From JBKBYG01 sp046313435 (GTDB lineage Bacteria > Pseudomonadota > Alphaproteobacteria > Rickettsiales > Arcanibacteraceae), in the NCBI GenBank assembly GCA_046313435.1, contig JBKBYG010000020.1:1-28812 (forward strand): a stretch of 28,812 nt of DNA, given 5' to 3'. Made by a program: the position numbers and the translations under genes. Positions 15,592 through 23,215 of the stretch are shown here, piece after piece; the stretch's first letter is position 1, and every line of letters starts with the position of its first letter. The notes under the pieces are model-generated. The model had not been told where the DNA came from. It saw only the letters and a program-made list of their open reading frames with translations, and made no database searches.

Positions 15592-17325
15592 TTACAGATT
15601 GTTATAAAATTTTCTATAACTATCCAACCAATTTATAACATCAGAATTCTTTAAATATTTTGTTAATTTTTCATATATAGTATTATGATAATTGCTTAGC
15701 CATAACTTATCTTTTTCATTAAGTAGTTCCGAATCAATTAATTTATAATCAATAGGAACTAAAGTAAGATCTTTAAATTTTAGAAAATTTGAATATTTTG
15801 ATTCTTTGACATATAAAAGATTTTCAATTCTAATGCCATATTCACCTTCTTCGTAATAGCCCGGCTCATTGGACAAAATCATCCCAGGAAGGAGAGGAGT
15901 GGAGTTAGGTGCTTTAGAGATACGCTGAGGCCCTTCATGCACACTTAGATAACTCCCAACACCATGACCGGTTCCATGCCCGTAATCAAGACCAACTTGC
16001 CATAAATTATAACGTGCTAAAGCGTCAAGTTGAGAGCCTGTAGTATTTTTTGGAAATCTGGCTTGTGAAATGACAATATGCCCTTTTAGAACTCTGGTAA
16101 AATGCTCTTTTTGTAAAGGGGTGGATTTCCCTATGGCTATTGTTCTTGTAACATCAGTTGTACCATAATAATATTGGCCTCCTGAATCGATTAATAATAA
16201 ACCATTGCCTCGGATAATTTGATTAGTTTTTTCGGTCGCTTTATAATGTATTATTGCACCATTTTTATTGAATCCACATATTGTATCAAAACTAGGGCTA
16301 ATATAGTCTTTATCTTGTAACCTGAATTCTTCGAGTTTAGATATAAGTTCTAATTCAGAATAGTCTTGTTCTTGATTTTCTAACCAATATAAAAATTTAC
16401 AAATTGATGCTCCATCCTTAAGATGAGCTGTTTTTGCATTTTTAATTTCCACTTGATTTTTACAAGCTTTAAGCATTATACAAGGATCAGGCTTATCAAC
16501 TATATTCGCATTAATTTTACGAATATTTTCAATAAACCAGATAGGTGCATTTTGCTTATCAATTTGAACATTTTTATATTGAAAATTTAGCTTTTGTTCT
16601 AAACTTTTAAAAGGCAATATTTCAATATCTACAGGCGGGGCATTAATTATGTCGGCAGTATCAGAAAAAAGCAGAATCCTGCCATTGGAATAAATAATTG
16701 CATAACATAAAATAAGGGGTGTGTATGGTATATCTTCGCCTCTAATATTAAGTAGCCAGCAAATTGATTGCGGATCAGTCAAAATTAAAGCATCAATTTT
16801 TTGACTATTCAAATAATTCAGTATTTTTAATATTTTAGAATTGCTTGATTCGCCAGTATATTTTTCAGCATGTAAGAGAATTTTTGATTGCGGTTTTAAA
16901 GGTTTATCTTGCCATATTTTATCAACTAAATTATCAGTTGCAATCAATTGACAGTAATTTTCACCAAGCGAAATAAGTTTTTCAGTGTGTAATTTAGGAT
17001 CAAACCCTATTCTATAATTTCTATCCAAATTTTTTTTTAGCCATGCTAATATATCTTCTTTGGAAATATCTATAATTTGATAATTTTCTGTATCAATCTC
17101 ATATTGAGCTTGAAGAAGATAACGCCCATCTGTAAATAAAATTGCTTGATCATGTGTAATTAAAGCAATGCCATTTGAACCTGTAAAGCCGGTTAAGTAA
17201 TAAAGTCTTTTTGCGTAATTGGGAGTATATTCGCTTTGAAATTCGTCGTTAGAAGGAATTATAAATCCATCAAGCCCATATTTTAAAATTTCTTTTCTAA
17301 ATGTTAATAATCTTTGTTTAAACAT
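15592..17325 (-). CDS. pepP: Xaa-Pro aminopeptidase (M24B family, three-domain form)
   Basis: Removes the N-terminal residue from peptides whose second residue is proline, for amino-acid recycling in the cytosol. The C-terminal pita-bread domain has the full two-metal ligand set: D380, D391 (DSGGQYYYGTTD), H454 (GTGHGVG), E487 (NEPGYY) and E501 (RIEN). The long N-terminal part contains two creatinase-like domains, giving the 577-aa three-domain architecture usual for eukaryotic cytosolic APP1 and for alphaproteobacteria, larger than the E. coli PepP of about 440 aa. I start it at the ATG at 17325, which has a GAG 7 bases upstream. A TTG at 17337 would add four residues (MSCK) and is less likely. 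It is divergent from ftsK with 60 bp between starts. Confidence 0.93.
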   Translation of the reverse strand: MFKQRLLTFRKEILKYGLDGFIIPSNDEFQSEYTPNYAKRLYYLTGFTGSNGIALITHDQAILFTDGRYLLQAQYEIDTENYQIIDISKEDILAWLKKNLDRNYRIGFDPKLHTEKLISLGENYCQLIATDNLVDKIWQDKPLKPQSKILLHAEKYTGESSNSKILKILNYLNSQKIDALILTDPQSICWLLNIRGEDIPYTPLILCYAIIYSNGRILLFSDTADIINAPPVDIEILPFKSLEQKLNFQYKNVQIDKQNAPIWFIENIRKINANIVDKPDPCIMLKACKNQVEIKNAKTAHLKDGASICKFLYWLENQEQDYSELELISKLEEFRLQDKDYISPSFDTICGFNKNGAIIHYKATEKTNQIIRGNGLLLIDSGGQYYYGTTDVTRTIAIGKSTPLQKEHFTRVLKGHIVISQARFPKNTTGSQLDALARYNLWQVGLDYGHGTGHGVGSYLSVHEGPQRISKAPNSTPLLPGMILSNEPGYYEEGEYGIRIENLLYVKESKYSNFLKFKDLTLVPIDYKLIDSELLNEKDKLWLSNYHNTIYEKLTKYLKNSDVINWLDSYRKFYNNL

Positions 17326-17385
17326 TTTACAACTCAAAATTAAAATGATAAATTATTTGTAGTTTATTTTATATTATGTACCATT

Positions 17386-19689
17386 ATGAGAATATCTTTT
17401 ATAACATCCTATTTGGCTAGTAAAAAAATCTATTTTGCCTTTATAAGCCTATTTTTAATTTCATCTTATCTAGCAATATCAATTTTAAGTTACAATTCAA
17501 ATGATCCCTCATTTAATCGTGCTTCAAATTTTGAGGTAAAAAATTTAGGTGGGGAATTTGGAGCTTTTATAGCTGATCCATTACTCCAATTGTTTGGACT
17601 CGCGGGTTTAATCTTAGTTTTGATTCCATTTTTATGGGGTATAAAACTGTTCAAAGATAAACATATAAAATATTTTATCCTGAGATCTATTTCGGGATTG
17701 ATATGTCTGATAACTACTACCATTTTATTTGCAGTAATTTCACCTCCAGAAAACTGGCCATTTGTAGGGCTAGGAGGATATTTGGGAGAATTTTTGAAAA
17801 TTAAAATTAGCCATATTATACCTGCATATTATTTTATTTTTCTAAATATTTTTTCAGCCATTTTATGTTTTTTCACATTCATGTTTGCCTCAGCAATTTC
17901 TTATAAGTCTTTGATTAATATACTGAATATACTTTATAATACATTTGTATATATAGTAAAAATGAGTAAATACCTTATATTGAAAATGTTTTATAGTAAG
18001 ATAAAGCCTGTACAGCAAAATCTTATTCAACAATACAATGAGTTTGAGAATTTTGATGAAATTGATGAGGTAATTGAAGCTTTAGCTCCTAAATCACCAG
18101 AGCCACCAAAATTTAAGTTTCCAAAAAAAGAAAAGGAAAAAACTCATACCATAAACAAAAAAAATAGTACTCCTATCAAACTTAAAAGCGACTTTGCATT
18201 ACCATCACTTGAATTTTTAGCCCAAGTTCAAAATAAGGTTAAGAGAACAAATATTAGTGATACTGCTTTATTACAAAGCTCAAGGATGCTCGAGCAAGTT
18301 TTAAAAGAATTTGGGGTAAATGGTAGAATTATTGATATTCACCCAGGCCCTGTTGTAACATTATATGAACTTGAACCTGCTGCAGGAGTGAAATCTTCAA
18401 GAGTAATAGGCCTTGCAGATGATATAGCAAGGTCAATGAGTGCAATATCAGCAAGGATTGCTGTTGTACCAGGACGTAATGCAATTGGTATTGAGCTTCC
18501 TAATATTCATCGTGAAATTGTTTACTTGCGTGAGATACTAGATAGTAAGGAATATAGTGATCCAAATAATCGCCTACCAATAATTTTAGGTAAAGATATT
18601 GGTGGTGCATCTGTAGTAGTTGATTTATCTAAAATGCCCCATTTACTTGTTGCAGGTACGACAGGCTCGGGTAAATCAGTTGCTATAAACACAATGATTT
18701 TATCATTATTATATAGTCTTACTCCTGACGAATGTAAGTTTATAATGATTGATCCAAAAATGCTAGAATTATCAATATATGACGGTATCCCACACTTACT
18801 TACACCTGTTGTTACTGAGCCAGGTAAGGCAATAGTTGCATTGAAATGGACAGTAAAAGAAATGGAAAATCGTTATAGGTTAATGTCGAACCTATCAGTT
18901 AGAAATATTGGAGGATATAATAAGAGAATTGCTGAAGCCATTGAAGCAGGTGAGACTTTGGAAAGGACACTCCAAACTGGATTTGAGCCAAATACTGGTA
19001 AACCAATTTATGAGAAAATTCCTATTGAAATGAAGCCTTTACCATATATTGTTGTTATTGTTGATGAAATGGCTGATTTAATGTTAGTAGCTGGAAAAGA
19101 TATTGAGTCATCAATACAAAGGCTTGCACAAATGGCAAGGGCAGCTGGTATTCACATTATCATGGCGACTCAACGACCTTCAGTTGATGTTATCACTGGT
19201 GTAATAAAAGCAAACTTCCCCACAAGAATAAGTTTCCAAGTTACTTCGAGAATAGATAGCAGAACAATCCTTGGAGAGCAGGGTGCTGAGCAGCTACTTG
19301 GGATGGGTGATATGCTTTATATGGCAGGCGGAAGTAGAATAACTCGTGTTCATGGACCATTTGTGGATGATAGAGAAGTTGAAAAAATTGTTTCATATCT
19401 CAAAACGCAAGGTTCACCTGAATATATTGAAGATGTAACCGAAGATGATGAAGAAAATTCTTCTGATTTAATGGCAGATGGCGATTCTGGAGAAGATAAT
19501 GAACTTTATAGGCAAGCTGTTGCAATAGTTAAAAGAGATAAAAAAGCATCTACAAGTTATATACAGCGGTGTTTGCGTATTGGATATAACCGTGCTGCTA
19601 CAATCATTGAAAGAATGGAAAAAGAAGGAATCGTAAGTAAGGCTAATCATGTGGGTAAAAGAGAAGTAATGGGGGAGGGTGAGTATTAA
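17386..19689 (+). CDS. ftsK: DNA translocase FtsK
   Basis: Septum-anchored hexameric DNA pump that clears chromosome termini from the division site and activates XerCD dimer resolution. The 767-aa protein has about four N-terminal membrane helices (16-36, 66-88, 98-119, 147-170), a short charged linker (220-270), then the motor: Walker A GTTGSGKS (424-431) and Walker B YIVVIVDEMAD (554-563), with MATQRPSVDVITG following. The C-terminal gamma winged helix (about 705-767) includes ASTSYIQRCLRIGYNRAATIIERME, which reads KOPS sites. The linker is short compared with the 1,329-aa E. coli protein, as is common in alphaproteobacteria. The start is ATG at 17386, with no obvious Shine-Dalgarno. Well conserved and apparently intact. 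Confidence 0.96.
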   Translation: MRISFITSYLASKKIYFAFISLFLISSYLAISILSYNSNDPSFNRASNFEVKNLGGEFGAFIADPLLQLFGLAGLILVLIPFLWGIKLFKDKHIKYFILRSISGLICLITTTILFAVISPPENWPFVGLGGYLGEFLKIKISHIIPAYYFIFLNIFSAILCFFTFMFASAISYKSLINILNILYNTFVYIVKMSKYLILKMFYSKIKPVQQNLIQQYNEFENFDEIDEVIEALAPKSPEPPKFKFPKKEKEKTHTINKKNSTPIKLKSDFALPSLEFLAQVQNKVKRTNISDTALLQSSRMLEQVLKEFGVNGRIIDIHPGPVVTLYELEPAAGVKSSRVIGLADDIARSMSAISARIAVVPGRNAIGIELPNIHREIVYLREILDSKEYSDPNNRLPIILGKDIGGASVVVDLSKMPHLLVAGTTGSGKSVAINTMILSLLYSLTPDECKFIMIDPKMLELSIYDGIPHLLTPVVTEPGKAIVALKWTVKEMENRYRLMSNLSVRNIGGYNKRIAEAIEAGETLERTLQTGFEPNTGKPIYEKIPIEMKPLPYIVVIVDEMADLMLVAGKDIESSIQRLAQMARAAGIHIIMATQRPSVDVITGVIKANFPTRISFQVTSRIDSRTILGEQGAEQLLGMGDMLYMAGGSRITRVHGPFVDDREVEKIVSYLKTQGSPEYIEDVTEDDEENSSDLMADGDSGEDNELYRQAVAIVKRDKKASTSYIQRCLRIGYNRAATIIERMEKEGIVSKANHVGKREVMGEGEY

Positions 19690-19801
19690 ATTCTGCTCTT
19701 TCTCTATATTAAAATTATTTTTAAAACCATACTTAACTTCTCTAATAAGCTTAAAACTAACGATGTAATTTACAAATTTTGTTAATAAAAATTAACATTC
19801 C

Positions 19802-19830
19802 TTGATTTATTTTAATAATTATGTTATATG
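19802..19830 (+). promoter_or_regulatory. promoter upstream of the 427-aa orphan gene
   Basis: TTGATT (19802-19807) and TATATG (19825-19830) are separated by 17 bp, with TG at 19822-19823 giving an extended -10. The expected leader is about 30 nt before the ATG at 19866. The 176-bp gap after ftsK holds no obvious terminator, so read-through from ftsK is also possible. Confidence 0.45.
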
Positions 19831-19865
19831 TATCCAAATAAATTAATATTGTTAGGTAAACTAAA

Positions 19866-21149
19866 ATGACATTACAACATAAAACAACAGAGTTATATAA
19901 TCAAGTTATGCATAATTTAGCTCATTTTTATGCAGATAAATTAGACATTGATGATCGATATAGAAAATTTAATAAAATTGAGCTTGAGGAAAAACTTAAG
20001 TTGATGTTTTTAGTAACAGACACATTAAGTAGTATTGAAATAAGGAGTCTACACGGAGCAATTTGTAATGCACAACAATTTGCTCAAGATGTTGAATCTG
20101 GTTACATGGATGAATTTAGGGCTAGCGAAACGTTGAATAAGATACCTGAATTAGGAGAAGATAGATCAGAATTCAAATATTTTGTAATGAGATATTTTAA
20201 GGATCATAATTTAAGAATTGAGCTTGGTTCAGCTGAACAATTGATACATGCTACTCTTCATGATTTTTTTCAAAAATATAAAAATAATGTTTCATATGAA
20301 GAACCCAATTCAGAAAATGCTTTTTCTAATAGTGGAATTATGTTTGGTCCAACAGGAAGAGGTAACATTGGTAACTATATAATATATTGTAAAAATGAAT
20401 CAATATTAACAGGGCTCCTCATGAAAATTGATTCTATGATAAGAGAGAGGTGCCCTAACATTCCACCACTACAAAATACAATTGAGATAGAGAATGTTGC
20501 TCAAACTGAGGAAGTACAAGATACGGAAAGAAAAGGAAGCATTAATGATGAAAAAAGAACAAAGCTACTTGAGCTTGTAGATGAGATTTATACTAGGCTC
20601 GGAGGGAAGCCTAGCTTTATATTCCATATACCAAGCATAGTTGTTGGAATGGTTTTAGGTAATTATATCAAAGGTGAGAAAGTTGTAAATTATTGGAACA
20701 AAGGAATAGAATCAGTTTCAGGTTTCGTAAATAGTAAAGTTATTGATAAAGTAAAACCTCATTTAATTGCTAATCAAAGCAAGTCCGCTGCTGTTAACCT
20801 ATTTCAATCTACAATGTCAGTAGTAATATTAGCATCAGCATTACAAGGTATTGTACGCTTTGCTAGTGAACTTAAAGAAGAAAAAGCTTTTAGTACTCGT
20901 ATTAAAAATGCATTTAAAGCAGCCTCGGATATATTTATTGATGGGGCAGTTACCTCTTCAACAATATCACTGACAGGCTTGGCTGTATCTGCTGCTGGAA
21001 TAACTTCAATAGCTGCACCAATAGGAGTTGCTATTGCCGGTGGAGTTATCGGATATGGAATTACAAAAAAAGTTAGAGAAAAATTTGGATATTTCACTGA
21101 AAAAGTAACTAATGGGACTAACACTCAATTGTTTAACCATAATAGATAA
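19866..21149 (+). CDS. orphan protein with Gly/Ala-rich hydrophobic C-terminal segment
   Basis: I do not recognise this 427-aa protein. Residues 1-250 are soluble and mixed alpha-helical, with an odd small-residue loop SGIMFGPTGRGNIGN (156-170). Hydrophobic stretches then occur at about 254-268, 307-331 and 363-400. The last (about 38 residues, rich in G, A, S, I) is interrupted by AAPIG and resembles a helical hairpin or glycine-zipper membrane segment. No signal peptide is present. The ATG at 19866 has only a weak AGG about 10 bases upstream, but a good promoter precedes it. It sits between ftsK and an XRE regulator as a single gene. A membrane-inserting effector or a membrane-associated housekeeping factor are both possible; neither can be proved here. 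Confidence 0.72.
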   Translation: MTLQHKTTELYNQVMHNLAHFYADKLDIDDRYRKFNKIELEEKLKLMFLVTDTLSSIEIRSLHGAICNAQQFAQDVESGYMDEFRASETLNKIPELGEDRSEFKYFVMRYFKDHNLRIELGSAEQLIHATLHDFFQKYKNNVSYEEPNSENAFSNSGIMFGPTGRGNIGNYIIYCKNESILTGLLMKIDSMIRERCPNIPPLQNTIEIENVAQTEEVQDTERKGSINDEKRTKLLELVDEIYTRLGGKPSFIFHIPSIVVGMVLGNYIKGEKVVNYWNKGIESVSGFVNSKVIDKVKPHLIANQSKSAAVNLFQSTMSVVILASALQGIVRFASELKEEKAFSTRIKNAFKAASDIFIDGAVTSSTISLTGLAVSAAGITSIAAPIGVAIAGGVIGYGITKKVREKFGYFTEKVTNGTNTQLFNHNR

Positions 21150-21262
21150 AATTCTTGCTGAGTTAATTAATTTTGGATCAGGCTTAGGGTTTAACTCTGT
21201 ATATTGCGAAATAAACTTGCTACAACCAAAATTCTATTTAGTAATTGTATTTTTTAAAATAC

Positions 21263-21298
21263 TAGACTTCTTTAAAACTGAGATTTTGAAGAAGTCTA
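21263..21298. terminator. strong hairpin after the 427-aa orphan gene
   Basis: A 10-bp perfect stem TAGACTTCTT (21263-21272) / AAGAAGTCTA (21289-21298) continues inward through one G-T and four A-T pairs, giving a 15-bp stem with the 6-nt loop CTGAGA. It lies 113 bp after the stop codon. The plus-strand T run after it is short (TT then CTCGG). On the minus strand the sequence beyond is richer in T. It may be a terminator, an mRNA 3' stabiliser or a palindromic repeat. Confidence 0.5.
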
Positions 21299-21478
21299 TT
21301 CTCGGTTATACCAAATATATTCTATGCTACGCGCTTCCCTTTACTAAGCTCTCTTTAGAATTCTCATAAACATAGCTCTAAAAGAAATTGAGCAAAATAA
21401 TTTACCATAAACAAAATTTTTCGATCATAATTAAGCTATAAATAACAATTTTAGTTACCAAAAATAATAGTTTATGCT

Positions 21479-21490
21479 ATACATATGTAT
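21479..21490. promoter_or_regulatory. 12-bp palindrome, candidate operator of the XRE regulator
   Basis: ATACATATGTAT is a perfect 12-bp palindrome, 76 bp upstream of the regulator ATG. A related half-word GCATATG recurs at about 21522-21528. XRE-type regulators often bind short palindromes in their own promoter, so autoregulation is a reasonable guess. A+T-rich palindromes also arise by chance. Confidence 0.25.
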
Positions 21491-21566
21491 GTGCACAATC
21501 CTTAAATGACTAAAAAATTAGCATATGTTGTTCATATAAATGTGAAAAAAATAACTTAAGATTAAT

Positions 21567-22025
21567 ATGACTACCTATTTACAGCAACAACTAAAAGAAA
21601 GAATGGAAGCTAAAAAGCTAACTATTTATGCTCTTGAAAAAAAGGCTGGTCTTAATAGAAGTGCAGTGAGAAATATACTTCAAGGCTTTTCTAGAAACCC
21701 TAGTATAGAAATTTTACATGCGATTACAAAAATACTTGAATGTAATATTGATGATCTAATTGAGAAAAAAGAATCTATCCAAGATACTATTCACATAAAT
21801 ATGAATAATGATAAAATCTATAATGAAAATATATGGAATGAGAAATTATATATAGAAGCAGTTAAGACAGTATCTAAGTTCGTAGAGGGCAAAGACGTAA
21901 CATTTGATTTTAAACAAATGACTAATTTAATTAATGAGTCTTATCAATACTCAGCTTTTAAAAACTCTAATCAAATTGATCAAGATTTCTGTAAATGGAT
22001 AATTTATAAATCCACGAAAAATTAA
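21567..22025 (+). CDS. XRE-family (Cro/CI-type) helix-turn-helix regulator
   Basis: A 152-aa DNA-binding protein. Residues 8-65 form the HTH_3 domain, with the recognition region ALEKKAGLNRSAVRNILQG (22-40) and the following NPSIEILHAITKILECNIDDLI that closes the five-helix fold. Residues 70-152 form a hydrophilic extension that I do not recognise and may serve dimerisation or ligand sensing; it lacks the Ser-Lys protease pattern of LexA/CI proteins. The ATG at 21567 has no strong ribosome site. Phage and toxin-antitoxin genes are not seen next to it, so it looks like a chromosomal regulator. Targets are unknown; the palindrome upstream is a candidate self-target. A hairpin follows the gene. 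Confidence 0.85.
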   Translation: MTTYLQQQLKERMEAKKLTIYALEKKAGLNRSAVRNILQGFSRNPSIEILHAITKILECNIDDLIEKKESIQDTIHINMNNDKIYNENIWNEKLYIEAVKTVSKFVEGKDVTFDFKQMTNLINESYQYSAFKNSNQIDQDFCKWIIYKSTKN

Positions 22026-22046
22026 GCGCAAAATTATTAAAATAAC

Positions 22047-22081
22047 TTACTTTACTCCTTGGAATAGTTGAGATAAAGTAA
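22047..22081 (+). terminator. hairpin between the XRE gene and sco
   Basis: TTACTTTA (22047-22054) pairs with TAAAGTAA (22074-22081). CTC (22055-22057) pairs further with GAG (22070-22072) across one bulged A. The loop is 12 nt. It starts 22 bp after the XRE stop and is followed by TATTATTTAAT, a broken T tract. Plausible terminator for the regulator gene, or a leader structure for sco. Confidence 0.4.
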
Positions 22082-22110
22082 TATTATTTAATCTATTCAT
22101 GGAGGAAGAG

Positions 22111-22737
22111 ATGAGGAAATTAGTTTTTTTAATGCTGGTAGTAATTATAGTAGGTACATTATATATAGTTAAATCTATAACAAAGCCCAATTATAATTCT
22201 ATATTAAACTTTTTTGGGACTTCCACTAATGTTCAAACTCAGCCAATAAATATCAATCCTGATTTTACTTTAACAGACGTTAATGGAAAGATTGTTACTA
22301 ACAACGATTTTTTAGGAAAAATAATGCTTGTATATTTCGGTTTTACATATTGTCCTGATATATGTCCAGCAGAACTGAATGTGATTGGAGCGGCACTAGA
22401 AAAACTTGGAGAAGACGCTGACAAAGTTCAAGCATTATTTATTACAGTTGATCCAGAAAGAGATGATTTTGCTCAATTAAAATCTTATATGGAACATTTT
22501 AATACTAAAATAATTGCTTTAAACGGTACTTTGGAAGAAACTGAAATAGTAGCAAAAAATTATAAAGTATATTATAATAAAATTGCTGGACAAGGAGATG
22601 GTAAAAATTATTTAATTGACCATTCATCGCTAATATATTTAATAGATACAAAAGGTAATTTTAATAGTGTTTTTTATGCTAAAGCAACAGCTGATGATAT
22701 TGCTCTAAAGTTAAAACAATTAATTACAAATAATTAA
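22111..22737 (+). CDS. Sco1/SenC/PrrC-family copper chaperone
   Basis: Membrane-anchored thioredoxin-fold protein that delivers copper to the CuA site of cytochrome c oxidase or reduces its cysteines. The 208-aa protein has one N-terminal anchor (about 3-20) and an outward-facing domain with the metal ligands C81-x3-C85 in TYCPDICP and H171 in LIDHSS. ITVDPERD (111-118) is a typical Sco block. I choose the ATG at 22111 because GGAGGA lies immediately upstream at correct spacing. The in-frame ATG at 22099 would place that ribosome site inside the coding region and has none of its own. It heads a tight cluster with the proline-rich exported protein (14 bp) and ispG. No oxidase subunit gene is in the window. 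Confidence 0.93.
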   Translation: MRKLVFLMLVVIIVGTLYIVKSITKPNYNSILNFFGTSTNVQTQPININPDFTLTDVNGKIVTNNDFLGKIMLVYFGFTYCPDICPAELNVIGAALEKLGEDADKVQALFITVDPERDDFAQLKSYMEHFNTKIIALNGTLEETEIVAKNYKVYYNKIAGQGDGKNYLIDHSSLIYLIDTKGNFNSVFYAKATADDIALKLKQLITNN

Positions 22738-22751
22738 TAATGAGGAAATAC

Positions 22752-23210
22752 ATGAATAAATACTGCTATTTAATAAGTTTCATAATAGCTGCAACTTCAG
22801 GTCTTGCATATGCAGATAATAATCCTTTGCCGCCAATGCCTCCTATGCAACCATCAAAAGACATGCAAGCGCCTCCTTCTCCAGCGCTTCAAGCTCCTGC
22901 TGCTCCTCCATTCATACCACCAATTGGAGGTAAATCAAATAGTGATTTAACAAAAAAACCTATTTTAGCTCTTACTGAAGAAGATAAAAAAGCATTGAAA
23001 GAATTGAAGGAATACATAAATGATATACCAGAAGCCACAAAAATACAGATTGATGAATTTGAAAGTGAAATGAAAATTTTAAGAGCTCAAAGTCAAGAGG
23101 CTTATGACAAATTATCGCATGAGGCTAAGTTAATTTTGAAAAATAAGAAAGACAGAATTTCTAAACTTTCTGAAGAAGCTAAAAAAATTTATTTTAGAAA
23201 CGAAGAGTAA
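22752..23210 (+). CDS. exported proline/methionine-rich protein of unknown function
   Basis: I do not recognise the family. The 152-aa protein starts with a signal peptide (hydrophobic 6-20, AYA cleavage after A21). Residues 24-60 are proline-rich (PPMPPMQPSKDM, then repeated AP and PP steps) with methionines at 29, 32 and 38. Residues 72-150 are charged and helical, probably a coiled coil. The start is the ATG at 22752, with AGGA 5-6 bases upstream; the in-frame ATG at 22740 carries that ribosome site inside it. It lies 14 bp after sco and 5 bp before ispG, so it is almost certainly co-transcribed with both. The Met spacing beside a copper chaperone raises the idea of metal binding, but it could equally be an envelope spacer. 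Confidence 0.78.
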   Translation: MNKYCYLISFIIAATSGLAYADNNPLPPMPPMQPSKDMQAPPSPALQAPAAPPFIPPIGGKSNSDLTKKPILALTEEDKKALKELKEYINDIPEATKIQIDEFESEMKILRAQSQEAYDKLSHEAKLILKNKKDRISKLSEEAKKIYFRNEE

Positions 23211-23215
23211 AAATA

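Larger units (their letters stand above)
21150..21566. other. 417-bp non-coding region upstream of the XRE regulator
   Basis: The region lies between two plus-strand genes. It contains a 15-bp-stem hairpin (21263-21298), a stretch near 21306-21360 with more G+C than its surroundings, and, closer to the regulator gene, a 12-bp palindrome at 21479-21490. Open frames across it (for example 21112-21369) overlap the preceding gene, lack ribosome sites and look random. No RNA gene family is recognised. Confidence 0.5.

Noticed and set aside
14678..17325. pepP plus ankyrin gene as a functional system
   Set aside because: Close spacing suggests a shared transcript, but nothing in either protein points to a joint function.
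17326..17337. TTG start giving a 4-residue extension of the aminopeptidase
   Set aside because: The ATG at 17325 has a better placed GAG and is the stronger start codon; the extra residues add nothing conserved.
20593..20614. Inverted repeat CTAGGCT / AGCCTAG with an 8-nt loop
   Set aside because: It is inside the coding region of the 427-aa orphan, is short, and is likely to be chance.
21112..21369. Open frame of 85 codons after the 427-aa orphan
   Set aside because: It overlaps that gene out of frame, spans a strong hairpin, and has random-looking composition without a ribosome site.
21306..21400. Possible third copy of the inverted-repeat element, since it also begins TTATACCA
   Set aside because: Only the first few bases agree; the interior blocks and the terminal inverted repeat seen in the two real copies are missing.
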